Source: Paracamarosporium sp. OC-R06-R3
Taxonomy: Eukaryota; Ascomycota; Dothideomycetes; Pleosporales; Didymosphaeriaceae
DNA: 64,000 nt
Direction of reading: 5' to 3'
NCBI GenBank assembly: GCA_019828545.1
Contig: JACVRA010000109.1
Coordinates: 487,590-551,589 of the forward strand
Of the stretch, positions 43,212 to 54,942 are shown piece after piece; position 1 is the first letter of the stretch; each line of letters opens with the position of its first letter. The position numbers and the translations under genes are program-made. A model generated the notes under the pieces. The model saw only the letters and a program-made list of their open reading frames with translations. It was not told the origin of the DNA and ran no database searches.

Positions 43212-44886
43212 AGGTTTATCTTGAAAGACATGTTTATAAGCTGTTTAGGCTTCGAACTAGTTTTAGGCGCGACGTTTACAGCGTTGGATATACCCATTCG
43301 TTTCTGACATTGGAACCAATGATTGCAAATTGGACACCTGGAGCTTGAAGCGAGATGAGCGATTGCACTGTTGACATATCCTGTAAGAACAATACACGCC
43401 GCACATATGGAATTCCACATTGCTTACTGTAACAGCTAACAAACGCGCTGCGCTATTGCGATTAAGACCCAAGCTCTTGGAATCCAATTGTTGAGATGAA
43501 CCCTCCATCTGTTTATGATATGATCATGTATATGATAGGAGAAGAAGAGCCCGTTGTTGCGGTTTGTAATTGAAGCAAGGCATTTTTAGACATACTGGAA
43601 AGGTCACTCGCATTCTTAGTGACTGCCGAGAGGAAGACTGAACTAGAAGGTGACTCTTGTGAGATCGCAAGACTGGTCGCGGCGGGGAACGAGTAACGTT
43701 GTCGAAGATCGTTCGGGCACCGCCAAGTAAAATCGTATACATCAAGAACAACCGATTGCAATAAGAGAATGAGTTCGATGAATGATGATCGGTGAATCGT
43801 AGCGACGTCCTACACGTTACTGTAGAGAGGCTCCTTCCCATGTATTCCTCATCTACATGTATATCTGGGTTCGATATGTTAGAGTGTGGTAACGGGTTTG
43901 TCCATTTGTTGGTCCTTCACAGCTTGAAGCATTGATACTGGACCTTGATAACTATTGTGTGATTTGACATGTGGCGTGCCTCTGTTACGGCTTCATCGTG
44001 CTCAGACCTCCTGTTGAATGCGAAGGCTTCATTGGGACACTGCGCAACCTGACCATCAATACGACTAATAAGATATATTCGATGTTGTAAGTATAGTTTG
44101 ATGCTCATGGTCCTGTGCTGTACAACACTTACAGAACCAACTCATACTCGCCGATGCGCCGCCTCCCTACCTAGCGAACGCACTATCTCTAGGGAAGATT
44201 ATAGGAAATCTAATCATAACACTTTTTCATAACACCTATTTCGAATGATCCGTGGTATTAGCTTCGCCGTTGTAGAATTGAAAACGCTACTGTGCCTTTT
44301 ACGCCAACTTCTCGTAGCTTGGTATTTGGCCACAAATGTCCTGACTATCTCCTTCATTAAGAGGAGCGCCACGAGCGTTTGTAGCTGATAACGTCGTACA
44401 ACGTCTATTGTTAAAGGATAATGAAGTATATACGTAATGCTTAACTATGACTGGTTGTAAACATAGTTTATAATCTTTGGACGCGCTATCTACTAGATGT
44501 CTCAGATACTAAGGTTACATAACACAGATGCTACGCACTGGCGACGCTCAACGTGAACCCTAGTCTTATAGGTTAAGTCCGTTACTATCATGACACTATA
44601 GCGAGGACAAATCAAGTTAGGATAACTAACTTAACACAGCAAATTTTCATAGGTCTAAGGAAGAGAAAGAACACGTTTGGGGAGCACATGGACTAGGGAG
44701 CAAAGCGAGTAGAGAAAGACAGGAACCAAGACGACCGTGGCCGCGATTTAACTTCACGCACGGATACTCATGTACTCCATAGAATCTGGTCCACAATGTA
44801 TACAAGTTTTAAATATCTAGTTTTCCACTTACAGCTTCCCATAAGTAAATTAAGTTGACACTAGGACACGCCTGAGCCGTAAACAT
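43212..44886. other. Intergenic, 1.7 kb, no supported gene
   Basis: Between convergent genes. AT-richer toward 44100-44880. Only short frames without motifs. No recognisable repeat. Confidence 0.45.
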
Positions 44887-45454
44887 CTACAGCTTACTTT
44901 CCCCCCTGGATCCCGACTGCATTAGCTCTTCCAGTTTCTCCCGCACCCTTGGTTCCAAGCCCTCATCTGGCGCTTTCCCGCTCTCTCTCATGACCCAGAT
45001 TTGTACGAACCCACCCACAGCTTTCACTACTTCGTCGCCCTCTCTGAAGAACCCCACCTCGTACATGACGCTATTCTTTCCAAGCTTCACGACACGTAGT
45101 CCGAGTTCCAGCACACCGGGATATTGCAGCTGGCCAAAGTAATCGCAGTAGGTGTTGGCGACAAGCGCGGTGCGTGGGTATGAAGTCGTATTGTATCCTA
45201 CGTGCGCGATCAGGTACTCATTTATTATTGAATCAATCAGGACACCATATATTGGATTGTTTAGGTGGTGGAACATGTCGTTGTCGGCCCTAATGGATTC
45301 GTGTCAGTAAAGACTCCGAAGGAGGTTGGTCACGTGAAAGTTGCTTGAAGAAAGTTTCTCACCATCTTGTCCGGTAGTTCAAGCGGTATGGGTAGTCCCT
45401 GCGTTTTCGAAGCTTCTTGGAGGCCAAGTCTAGACCTAGGGTCGACTCTGGCAT
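44887..45454 (-). CDS. 4HBT-family thioesterase (hotdog fold)
   Basis: Exons 45454-45363 and 45289-44887 (73-nt intron) give 164 residues. The splice builds the motif YRTRWADNDMFHHLNNPIY, in which the Asp of ADNDMFHH corresponds to the catalytic acid of 4-hydroxybenzoyl-CoA thioesterase-type hotdog proteins. Helix and strand patterns after it (YLIAHVGYN, TYCDYFGQLQYPGVLELGLRV) fit the hotdog fold. Such enzymes hydrolyse acyl-CoA thioesters; the substrate is unknown. The extreme C-terminus SKL is a canonical type 1 peroxisomal targeting signal (the last three residues before the stop at 44887), so a peroxisomal site is likely. Confidence 0.9.
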
Positions 45455-45851
45455 TTTGGCAAGTGCGACATAGAGTGAAGACAGATGATAATCGTGGGGA
45501 GAGTTAGAACAGCCGAGGTTAGTGCTAGAGGATTTGTCTTGGCGCTATTCTACTACCGCATATTGCCAGCATGGAAGAGTTTGTTGATTCCGTTGTACGT
45601 GGATATACTCAATACATTTCCTGATGGCTCGCCCCACTCTGACAGTTTTAATCTTTGATCGGATCACAAGGTAGAATAGCTTTGCAATCAAACCAACACT
45701 ATTGATGTTACGGATTCTAGCGGGACATGCGTAACCAGATGAATATAAATCTTCCACCTCACGTGCCGAACACTGAACTTTTCAATTGCAACATAGGGTA
45801 TCATATATATACTAGAATCTTGACAAGACCTATACCTTGATTTCAAACATT
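45455..45851. other. Intergenic, 397 bp
   Basis: Promoter of the thioesterase gene and terminator of the telobox gene. No other feature seen. Confidence 0.45.
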
Positions 45852-48041
45852 TTATCCGCCCCGCTCCTGCAGCAACCCCTTCTCCAAAGTCAACATCTCC
45901 CTCCCTGGCATGCTACTCATCGGCGCCAGCGTGGCTCCGGACGTATATATCGTCGAGGTATTTGCAAAGGCTAGACCGTCCTCGAGCATAAAAGGCGCCG
46001 TTTGTGTTTCGGGTCGAGTGTCTGTTTCTAGGCCAGAAAGTAGATCTGTGGGTGGAGGAAGGTTGTGTACTGCATTCCGAGCGCTTGATGCGGGTACGTG
46101 TGGAAAGACAATAGTTGGGAGGTTTGGGGTACGCAGAATAGGATTGCTTGAATGCTTGGCGGTTGCCGTCGAAGTGCTTATAGCCGTGGGTGCTATCGCT
46201 GTCGTAGCAGTGTTGGCGTGATTATAGAGATCGGGAAGGCGCGACGATGTGGCCGTATGGGATGAGGACGGCTGCGTGACCGTCGACGAAAGGGCATTGG
46301 GATTCAATAACGCTATGGGCAGGTTGAGCGTCACCATAGGATTGATGTGTAGACCATCAGTCGCATTCAAGTTATTGAGAGGAGCGTCGTTGGCGAGATG
46401 GCCCATTGATGGCAGATTGGCAGCAGGTACTGCGGTCATTTGCGATGGGTTCGCGTCCGCCCATTCGAAGATGTTGCGATTGAGAATGATGGGACTGCGG
46501 CTATTATCACCGTCCTCTTCCGAAGCAAGATCACCGAAGTCATCCAATGGGCCGGCAAATGAAGTCAGGAAAGACTCACGCAAAGCGAGAGGCATGAGAT
46601 TAGAAGTGGAAGACGCCGTCGAGGTCAAGCTAGAAAACGAAGTGTCGGTTGCCGAATCTTTGGCTCCAGGCGATTTTGGAGAATTCTTGCTGTAGACAGA
46701 AGTCTGGCTGTTCGCCACCTCCTTCCCCTTTCCCTTCTCTCTCTCCTTGAGCATCAGCTCATCCTTCGGCTTGAGCTTATACCCTGCCTTAGCAAACTTT
46801 TCCGGATACCTGATGCGAAAGCGGTCGCGTAAGTCTGTCGGCTGGCGAGTGGAAAAGCCGAGGTTTTTGTCATCCCTCATCAAATGCCAAGATGACGCGT
46901 ACTTTTCAAATCCTTTCAGCAGGTTCTCGTCGTCTTCCTCCGTGAAGGTACGTCGCTCTCTGCGGTTACTCTTGGTGAAGCTTCCGTGTATGCCCATCTC
47001 GCGAAGCTCTGCAGGCCCTTTCCTATGGGTATCGCCACGGTTCTTCTTTAACACGTTGATGGTATGAAGCGTTTCTTGTGCAACGGGGTCTTGATTGCTC
47101 GACATACTCGTGCTCTCAAACGAAACAGTTGTGGCCTGAGAGCTATCGTCTTGTGCATCTCCCTTGCGTTTCGGCTGCCGGGCCTTGAGACCTTGACCGG
47201 GACAACATGTTCGGAAACGATCTTTTAAATCGACAGCAGTGCGTTGGTTGAAGGCGAAATCCGGGCACTGGAGGATCTTCTTCCAGCTGCCAATGCCGAA
47301 CCTGCTGACGCCCACCAACAGATCTTTGGTCTCCTGATCGGACCACTTGTTCCTCTTTCTCAGCTCTTTAGTTGCATTCGTTGCAGAAGACGTGGGGTCA
47401 GTACCGCCCCGGTTCTCCTTGTCACTCGTAGACGTCGGGGCAACCTTGATTCGTGCCTTTGTCTGAGCTGTGTCATGCGCACCAGCTAGATGATGCTCAG
47501 AAGAAGCATTGGGCGAGCGGTCGCCGTTCTGCTCCTTGGCCCTGCCTGGACCGCTTGTCCGCAGCGCTGCACCCTCTCCAAGATCTCTTCCAAAGGCACC
47601 CGCCTCGCTAGTAATGGGTGGGAACAGCCTGCTCTGGGCCTGCAGCGGCACCTGATGCAAGCCCTGTAGAAGCGGGGGGATCCTCGGCCGCTTCGTGCTC
47701 TTCTTGGGCTGCTGATGGGGCTTGGGTAGGGTCAAGAGCGAGTTCTCGGGGCCCACGGGCGGTGGAGGATCAGCAGGTTCGTCGGGTCGCTTCCTCTTGG
47801 GCGCCTGCTGCTGGGACGGGTCCAAGAGCAGGTCACTGAGGCGGCCGCTGAAGGGCGTAACCGTGTTCAACACGCTTGCGATTGGGGCGCCGGGCTTCGT
47901 TCGCGTTTCCTGGCTCGGGCTGCGCTGGTGGCGGCCCTGGCCCTGGACGCGTACATGATCGTTTGCCGTCGTGGGCTCGACGGGGTGCGGCCGTTGCGGG
48001 GCAGGCGATCCCCCCAGCAGAGTCGCTATTCGGGGCTCCAT
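45852..48041 (-). CDS. Double Myb/telobox protein (Teb1/Tay1-like telomeric-repeat binding candidate)
   Basis: Single-exon frame of 729 residues from the ATG at 48041 (MEPRIATLLGG); the frame is open further upstream without another ATG. It has two Myb domains. The first, about residues 230-280 (NKWSDQETKDLLVGV to VDLKDRFRT), and the second, about 364-412 (RTFTEEDDENLLKGF to TDLRDRFRI), both end in telobox-type third helices (VDLKDRFR, TDLRDRFR; consensus VDLKDKWR). Two adjacent telobox Mybs characterise fission yeast Teb1 and Yarrowia Tay1, which bind TTAGGG-type repeats at telomeres or promoters. The long Ser/Thr/Asn-rich C-terminus and Pro-rich N-terminus look disordered. Telomere versus promoter role cannot be decided. 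Confidence 0.88.
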   Translation of the reverse strand: MEPRIATLLGGSPAPQRPHPVEPTTANDHVRVQGQGRHQRSPSQETRTKPGAPIASVLNTVTPFSGRLSDLLLDPSQQQAPKRKRPDEPADPPPPVGPENSLLTLPKPHQQPKKSTKRPRIPPLLQGLHQVPLQAQSRLFPPITSEAGAFGRDLGEGAALRTSGPGRAKEQNGDRSPNASSEHHLAGAHDTAQTKARIKVAPTSTSDKENRGGTDPTSSATNATKELRKRNKWSDQETKDLLVGVSRFGIGSWKKILQCPDFAFNQRTAVDLKDRFRTCCPGQGLKARQPKRKGDAQDDSSQATTVSFESTSMSSNQDPVAQETLHTINVLKKNRGDTHRKGPAELREMGIHGSFTKSNRRERRTFTEEDDENLLKGFEKYASSWHLMRDDKNLGFSTRQPTDLRDRFRIRYPEKFAKAGYKLKPKDELMLKEREKGKGKEVANSQTSVYSKNSPKSPGAKDSATDTSFSSLTSTASSTSNLMPLALRESFLTSFAGPLDDFGDLASEEDGDNSRSPIILNRNIFEWADANPSQMTAVPAANLPSMGHLANDAPLNNLNATDGLHINPMVTLNLPIALLNPNALSSTVTQPSSSHTATSSRLPDLYNHANTATTAIAPTAISTSTATAKHSSNPILRTPNLPTIVFPHVPASSARNAVHNLPPPTDLLSGLETDTRPETQTAPFMLEDGLAFANTSTIYTSGATLAPMSSMPGREMLTLEKGLLQERGG

Positions 48042-48206
48042 CCTCTGGCTTGGGCGTGTCGCGCCATCTTTCAAGCGCCTGGCGTGGTGTTGTGTTTGGC
48101 ATGCAGGTGGCGCTTTGTGCCTGCCTGTCGTACCGCCGGCGTTAGTGCGGAGATTGCCCGGCGATTGATAAGATAATTAATCTATTGCTCTCCCCACCTA
48201 CGGCTT

Positions 48207-49418
48207 CTACGCTTCTAACAGCGTCTTCTTCATTACCCCTTCCAGTTTCTCTCCGTCCAAATACACAATGTCCTCCCTCAGCTGCTCATAGTTCACAGAT
48301 CCATACCTCAGCAGCTCCGCAAACGTCCCCTGCGCATAGTCCTTACCCTCATTCTCTGGCATGCTCCACAGCACACCCAAATGAGGCGTCATCGTCATTC
48401 CTTGCGCCGACGTCACCTTCATCATACTACTCCTAGTCAGAAGCCGCCACGTCAGTGCGTACGCGTCCTTCCAGTTGTCACTCTCCGGATCCGCATCCCT
48501 CCGCACAGCAAGCAATTCCATGATTCTCGGATGCGGCCCAGTCCGCTTCATCATACTTTCAGCCGCCCAATTCTCCTCTAGCGCATCCCATGTTAGGATG
48601 TTCTCAGCAAAATACTCTGCACAATTGAAGCCCTCTTCGTCCGCCGTGTCAAGCCAGCACATTCGCTGAAACGCCAGAATTTGACCCACGTACTCCAATA
48701 TGGTGGCCATCTCTTTGATATCCCATCCTAGTGGTCTCCTTACCTCCGGATTATCGTTTTGTAATACGATCTGTAACAATGAACTGTTTATAATAGCCCC
48801 CTTGCTTTCAGTCTTGTCTTTCCAGAGGTAAAGCATCAGCTCGTGCCAGCGGCGGACAAACGGATCGCCTTTACGACAGGCCACAAAATGGTTTGCAACA
48901 TTCTCTTTTTGCAAGCTTGGGATCGCCACACCATACGGACTTCCTTCCTCTGTCAACTTGGCCCAACATATTCGATCCAGGCGTCGGATGAGTAGAATCC
49001 CAACGTCGATAAAGCACCCACCATAGAGGTAGATTGTTGCGCTGCGAACGAAGTCTGCAGTGTGCTGGCCGGTGAAAGGGCCAGTCATGCCGTCTTTTGC
49101 AATGGCAGTGGGCAACATCTCCGCGGGAACGTAGTTGAGGAGACTGTTTGGTGAGGTAGAATTACAGTCGAGGATCCGGACTGTCCAGGAAGGTCCGTTG
49201 ATACGAACCCAGTCTATTACGTTGCGACGACACCACGCTGGCATTCCCGCGATGCCAGAATGCCAGAAACCCCATATGTTCTTTTCGGAGGTGACGGGCT
49301 TGAATCTGGAGATGGAGGTGAGGATTTCAACATCGCTACGGTTGTCTAGCGGTCCTGTAGCTTTGAGGTTTTTATCGTAATCTAAGGGTATCGCAAAGGT
49401 GGGTAGCGTGGAGCCCAT
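48207..49418 (-). CDS. Capsule-type polysaccharide glycosyltransferase (GT32-like fold)
   Basis: Intronless, 403 residues. The pattern NIWGFWHSGIAGMPAWCRRNVIDW, GQHTADFVRSATIYLYGGCF and IDVGILLIRRLD resembles fungal proteins annotated as capsular polysaccharide synthesis (Caps_synth, related to GT32). These transfer sugars from nucleotide-sugar donors. Where GT32 enzymes have a metal-binding DxD after YGG, this protein has IDVG, so only one Asp is kept, as in related fungal members. There is no signal peptide or membrane helix, which is unusual for a Golgi enzyme; it may be cytosolic or peripheral. The target glycan is unknown. It is tandem with the telobox gene but unrelated in function. Confidence 0.82.
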   Translation of the reverse strand: MGSTLPTFAIPLDYDKNLKATGPLDNRSDVEILTSISRFKPVTSEKNIWGFWHSGIAGMPAWCRRNVIDWVRINGPSWTVRILDCNSTSPNSLLNYVPAEMLPTAIAKDGMTGPFTGQHTADFVRSATIYLYGGCFIDVGILLIRRLDRICWAKLTEEGSPYGVAIPSLQKENVANHFVACRKGDPFVRRWHELMLYLWKDKTESKGAIINSSLLQIVLQNDNPEVRRPLGWDIKEMATILEYVGQILAFQRMCWLDTADEEGFNCAEYFAENILTWDALEENWAAESMMKRTGPHPRIMELLAVRRDADPESDNWKDAYALTWRLLTRSSMMKVTSAQGMTMTPHLGVLWSMPENEGKDYAQGTFAELLRYGSVNYEQLREDIVYLDGEKLEGVMKKTLLEA

Positions 49419-50330
49419 GTTGTTTAATTAGCTTGTGAATCAACACTGAGAGCATGCCATTGTGCCAACATGACCTCTTATAGGGGCTATCCCCGGATCC
49501 GCTACAAACGTTAGACACGGATTTACTAGAACAAACCAGGTCAAGTCAATGCTTGCATGCGCTGTCTTATCAAATATCAATACAAGATTGGCTTAGGGTG
49601 CTGTCGGGAGCAATGTTTGGGTCCAATCAATTACCGAATAGCCTAGCTTACATCAGCACTTACATGTGAGGAAGGCCTTAGGCAGTCGATCGAAGATGTA
49701 TTTGTTTCTGGTTCAGCCAATTTCTACTACATGTAGTTTTTACTGTCTTGGGACACCGGGATTACTAGGTCACACTACCTACCGTATTCTCTGTACATCT
49801 TACTTAGAAACCGACAATGCCCAATTTTTTAAAGCTTACAAGTTATTGGAAGGCTATGGATATACCTATGCCGGCACGAAGATCAAAGGGCCAGGGCAAG
49901 ATGGAGGTATGGTATACTTGAATCACTCATCCTTAGGACGACTTTTGAGTTAGCTGTCTTCCAATTCCTCATCTCGAGTACGTACACACAAATATAAACG
50001 CAGCATTAGCACAGATTTACGGTTCATACATAAGAGTAAAAATGATGGACGGAAGAATGAAGTCGTCCATCAATGTGTTCATTCTGATGAGCATATGAAA
50101 TGTGTGGGGTATGTAATGCATGGCTCGTTACAGCCTCTTTGACATCTACGATATAGCTAATGAGCGACTGCTCCCGATCATGATATTACTTCGTTAAGTC
50201 TGGGGTATCTATACGAATGCATCATCAAATTGCCGAGTAAGCTGTAGATATTGTTGTCGTCAACTTTGTCTTTTGTCTTTTGTCTTTACTTTCTTTTTTT
50301 CTTTTCCTCTTTTTACCAAATGAGCACTAA
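49419..50330. other. Intergenic, 912 bp
   Basis: Between two minus-strand genes. A pyrimidine tract of repeated GTCTTTT units (50265-50325) lies just beyond the carotenoid oxygenase stop codon. A frame at 49666-49953 has no ATG start or motif and is not called. Confidence 0.45.
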
Positions 50331-52456
50331 TTAACCGAAAGCAGTGATTAAACGCTCTTTGAACTTATTCCACCTTGTTTGCTCGATTATAGCTGGCCTG
50401 TTTCTCAAACTCTCCACTGCTCTCTGGTTCTGTATTTGCTCCTCATTGAACCAGTTACCATGCAAACCATACGGCACCCTTGTCGGTAAGTGTATCTTAC
50501 ATATGACGGTCCGCATATCGCGAGCGTCCAGTACCCAGAGATCACTCACCGCATCAGGTTTGCACTCACCAAACTCATCAAGCTGTGACTCATCGAACAC
50601 GTAGAACAAGAGAAAGCCGTCGTCCTCGCAGGTCGGCGTTTGTCGAGGGACGAATCGCGCTTCCTGCGCAAAGTGATTCAGCGGGAGTTTGAAAGCTTGA
50701 ACAGAATCTCTAATATCGTTCGCAGCGATGACTTCCTGCACCGAGCGCATGTCTAAACACCCGGTCACGCTATCTGGACAATTAACCTTTGCGCGCGCGA
50801 GCAAAGCTTGAACGTCCATTTTGACAATTACGTCGATCTTCGTCGCTTTTCCTAGTGCAGCACCAAAGGATGCGTTCGAAGTACTGCAGCCGTAAATGTA
50901 GCGGGCAAAGGACATTTCGACTTGGGGGGCAACGGTAGGGAATTCGAATGGGATGCTTGATAGTGCGTATTGATCAGTGATCTCGTTGGAGGCGGCATTT
51001 GCGGTATCAAAACGGTAATAATACAGACGACATTGCTCTTCGTCGTCATCCGAAATCAGCGGAGTAGGTGGGCCATGTCGTGATAGATGGTCTTCTGACA
51101 GGAGGGCAGTGTGTTCGTGGCTCGAAACTTTTTCCAAATCCTTCACATCTTCATCCTCATCATACTTTGCGAAGAAAGACATACGATTTTGGTCTTGTGG
51201 TTGCTCATGGTTCGGGTGCGGCGGTGGTGTAAGGTTCCCCGCGCTGAAGATTAATGATGCTGATGTCAAGCGACAGACTAGCATATTCACTGCAACCGTG
51301 TGATCCAGATCATTCACCTCATCCCAAGTGTTCGCCGTGTGGAAAATGCAGCAACCACCAGTCTCGAACCAGCGAACCTGCGAAGGATCCCGGCGAGGAA
51401 ATATACCGAATCGTGCCGGTTTCTCAGGTTCATACGCAACCACGGGCTTGTTTTTTAACATGTTGAACGGGGAAAGGCTGAGTGGTAGATCCAGGATAAC
51501 GGTAGAAAACTTTGAGACGCCAAAATCGTGCATCATCTTGCCACCGGAACAGCCTGGTACAGGAGCATTCAGAAGCTTTTTAAAAGCTTTTGCTTTTAAT
51601 TCTGGTTGTGAATGTTCTTTGGGAATGAGAGAGTAATGCACGAAGGGTGGAAGAAAGTTGCAGTGAAACAACATCATCTCACCGGTGGTAGGATCGACTT
51701 TTGGGTGTCCAGTGGTCCACTCGCGCATCCAGCTGTTGACTCCGGTGCCACCAAAACCAGGTCCATCATGTCTTCGCGGATCTATAGGTTCCCCTTCTGT
51801 CCAGTTCCCGTTGTACCATCCGACAGTTTCCAGCCCTGGAAGTTGGACGCGTATAGGAGGCCCACTCTCGCAAGTTGCTAGCGCTCGTCCGTCATGATAC
51901 AAGATGCTAGTATTTGCGACGCTGATTCTTTTTATGGCCCGCGCGGATCCGGGGAGATGTGATAGAAGCACTAGGATAGCGCTCCGAAATATGGCCCAAA
52001 CAATCACGATTAATCGTGCTACCGGGTTCACCAAGGTTGTAATGCTCGGCATAATAGGCGTTTGCAATGTTACATTTTCAATGGTCGATAGACAAAGGTC
52101 GGTCATGACGAATTGGTTGACGAAGTGTGGCGTAGGGCTATTGCTGCCGGCTGCAGTGCGATCAAACCATACACCGGTAAGCATACCATCGCCGTCAAAC
52201 CAGTGGGCCTCTCGACCAAGATCCGAGTTGGACATAGGATTGCCCCCATTCCGCACATACATGCCGCCCTGGAGTTCATCTGGGATATTGCCAGAGTACT
52301 TGACAGGTTGTGGTGATGAGGTTGTGGACACGGGCGCAAAGTTGCCAGATAGATAGCTATGCTAAGGTTAGAGCGAAGCAGCGCTCCCAGTCGTGTCCCA
52401 CACTGCACTTACGGGTGACTTCGACGTTGCTTTTTCTCGTGTCCGTTTTGGGACAT
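50331..52456 (-). CDS. carX: Carotenoid cleavage oxygenase, CarX type (retinal-forming)
   Basis: Exons 52456-52413 and 52356-50331 (56-nt intron) give 689 residues, close to Fusarium CarX. The 14-codon first exon (MSQNGHEKKQ) splices into HPYLSGNFAPVSTT. The seven-blade propeller core shows GMYVRNGGNPM, HWFDGDGMLTGVWF and the four metal-ligand histidines in TGHPKVDPTTGE, KMMHDFGVSKF, CIFHTANTWDE and PYGLHGNWFNE. A hydrophobic stretch VARLIVIVWAIFRSAILVLL probably dips into the membrane to take up substrate. CarX cleaves beta-carotene symmetrically to retinal. The alternative, a torulene-cleaving CarT-like enzyme, is less likely given the length and the adjacent opsin. It is divergent from carRA. 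Confidence 0.93.
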
Positions 52457-53025
52457 GGTGAGGCTCCGAGGCTTCACCGCATTCAGTGGTAGTAACGACG
52501 GACGATCAATGGCGTATGTCTTGAGAGCGCCAAAGTGGAGGAGCATCCTGGACTCAAATCTCATCCTTGTACAGAGACAAGAGTACCCGCCGTCTTCGTC
52601 ATCCGACCGTTGCAGTGATGGAAACGTACTACCAGCTCGTCAGGTACCGGCACCGTCAGAAGCCACACGCAAAGATATGACAACATGACAACAATGCTGA
52701 TGCTGGTTCGACCTCACTGTCATTGTTGCACATGCTGCATGCGGCGGAGATCGGAGCCATTTTTCCATGACGACATGGTAGAGCTTAATGAGCCGCCCTA
52801 AGCCGCATTGGGATCCAGCCCCATGTGCTAGGGCATTCACGCCCAGCGCGTCATTACTCCCGACCACATGCGCAAGACATCACTATGGCGTCTTTTCCAT
52901 CCGCTGCCGCCCACACGCTGCTCTCTAGCACCGTGCCCTGCGTTCGGTGCCTTTCAATTGACGTGTTTGACGTGCCGTGACCGTCTGAACGACGGCGCAT
53001 GTGAAGGAGAGCTCCACGGCCGATC
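52457..53025. promoter_or_regulatory. Shared divergent promoter, carX / carRA
   Basis: 569 bp between the two start codons. GATC cores occur near 52502, 52748, 52811 and 53022; GATC-type elements are contacted by White Collar light regulators in Neurospora, but four tetramers in this length are only modest evidence. No long frame is present. Confidence 0.55.
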
Positions 53026-54942
53026 ATGGGGTTCGAATATGCATTTGTGTATGTAAGGTTTACATCGGAAAATTTGTTGCTACTGATCACAGCCGTGTAG
53101 CCATGTCAAGTACACCATACCGCCCGCAATACTACTCACCCTCTTCTACCGGCCTCTATTCACGCGATTGGATGTCTACAAAGTCGTCTTTCTGGTAACT
53201 GTACGTACACACGAGTACGGCTCGCAATTTCCTCTCACGGTTATAGATCGCTGTCATCTCCACGCTGCCGTGGGACTCGTATCTCATCCGCACCGGTATC
53301 TGGAGCTACCCTAGTCATGTCACTATTGGCGCTAAGCTGTTGGACGTCCCAGTCGAGGAAGTCTTCTTCTTTGTTATCCAGACATACAATACCTCGTTGT
53401 TATATCTCATCTTAAGCAAGCCCACGTTTCAAGCCGTCCATCTTCGTGTGGAACGATCCAAGTCACACCCGCTCGGGCCATGCAATGAGCAATGGCGGTG
53501 GTATAGACATGTTGGTCAGCTCGTGCTGGCTGTCACTATCGGATGGAGTTATCGTCGGGTCCTCGACAATAGCGTAGCCACCTACACTGGCCTAATACTC
53601 GTTTGGGCTGTTCCATTCATCTTACTCCTATGGTGTGTAAAGACTATATCGCACGCTAGGCGAAAGCTTATCAACGTACAGGAGCCTTGCGTACCAGTTT
53701 ATCCTAGGACTACCTCTTTCTAACACTCTCCTGCCAATCGCAATTCCGACAATATACCTCTGGTTCGTCGATACCTTGGCCCTAAGGCGAGGCACTTGGG
53801 TCATCAGCAATGGCACAAAATATGGTGTCCATCTATGGGACGGCCTCGAAATTGAGGAAGCCTTGTTCTTCCTCTTGACCAACACCCTTATCGTCTTCGG
53901 ACAAGTCGCATTCGACAACGCTCTGGCTATCTTATATACGTTTCCTAAGCTCTTTCCCAACCCGGCAGTGCTTCCACTGCCTACCACGCTCATTGCGGCG
54001 TTGTTGACGTCGACATCTAAATACGATGAAGGACGTTTGATCGGCTTGCAAGAAGCCGTCGTTCGCTTGAAGAGGAAAAGCCGAAGTTTCTATCTTGCTT
54101 CGTCAACATTCCAGGGACAACTCCGCTCAGATCTCATGCTGCTATACTCATTCTGTCGAGTTGCGGACGACCTCGTCGACAATGCATCCTCTGCTCAAGA
54201 CGCGAAGACATGGATTACCAAATTACAACACTTTTTAGATATTGTCTACAGCAACAGAGAGAAGTCAGATGTGTCAATTAGATCCTACATCACAAATAAC
54301 TTCCCACGAAATATACGGTCCGCTCTGCTCCAATTGCCATGTTCGAGACTGTCGCGCGAACCTCTTCAAGATCTTCTACGCGGTTTTGATATGGATCTGG
54401 CCTTTAACATCGTGCCTCCAATACATACTGAAGCCGACCTTGAAGTGTACGCGCAACGGGTTGCTGGCACCGTAGCGCAGATGTGCAATGAGCTTATTTT
54501 TCACATCTATCGCACGTCACATTCACGGAAAGACCAGCATCGGATCGTTCAAGCTGGCAATCGCATGGGAATAGCCCTCCAATATGTCAACATTGCTCGC
54601 GATATTGCCGTGGATGCTGAAATTGGACGTGTCTATATACCTAAGACATGGTTGAAAGAGGTTGGTGAAACATACAATTCCGTACTTAAAAACCCACAGG
54701 GCGCCAAAATAGAGGATCTTCGTTCGAAATTACTTGACAAAGCCTTCTCGTTGTACGAGGAAGCACAAGGCGCTATTGAAGAGCTCCCAGCTGAGGCTCG
54801 CGGACCTATCAGAGTCGCAGTGGAAAGTTATATGGAGATTGGGAGAGTTCTGCGACAGAAGGGGTACGTTGTTAAAGCGGGTAGGGCTACAGTACCAACA
54901 TGGAGGCGTCTTGGTGTAGCTTGGAAGACGCTTAACCGATGA
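53026..54942 (+). CDS. carRA: Bifunctional lycopene cyclase / phytoene synthase (CarRA, AL-2 type)
   Basis: Four exons, 53026-53048, 53101-53200, 53247-53632 and 53682-54942, join to 589 residues. The first exon is only 23 nt (MGFEYAF), and the GTATGT donor gives the conserved start continuing [12 protein letters not shown]. The N-terminal half is the membrane-bound cyclase: two repeats with [16 protein letters not shown] and [12 protein letters not shown]. The C-terminal half is phytoene synthase: [27 protein letters not shown] (first Asp-rich motif), [28 protein letters not shown] (second Asp-rich motif) and RVYIPK. It condenses two geranylgeranyl-PP to phytoene and later cyclises the desaturated product. 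Introns are 52, 46 and 49 nt. Confidence 0.96.

Noticed and set aside
49666..49953. Plus-strand frame of 95 codons between the glycosyltransferase and carX
   Set aside because: No ATG start, no motif and no splice partners.
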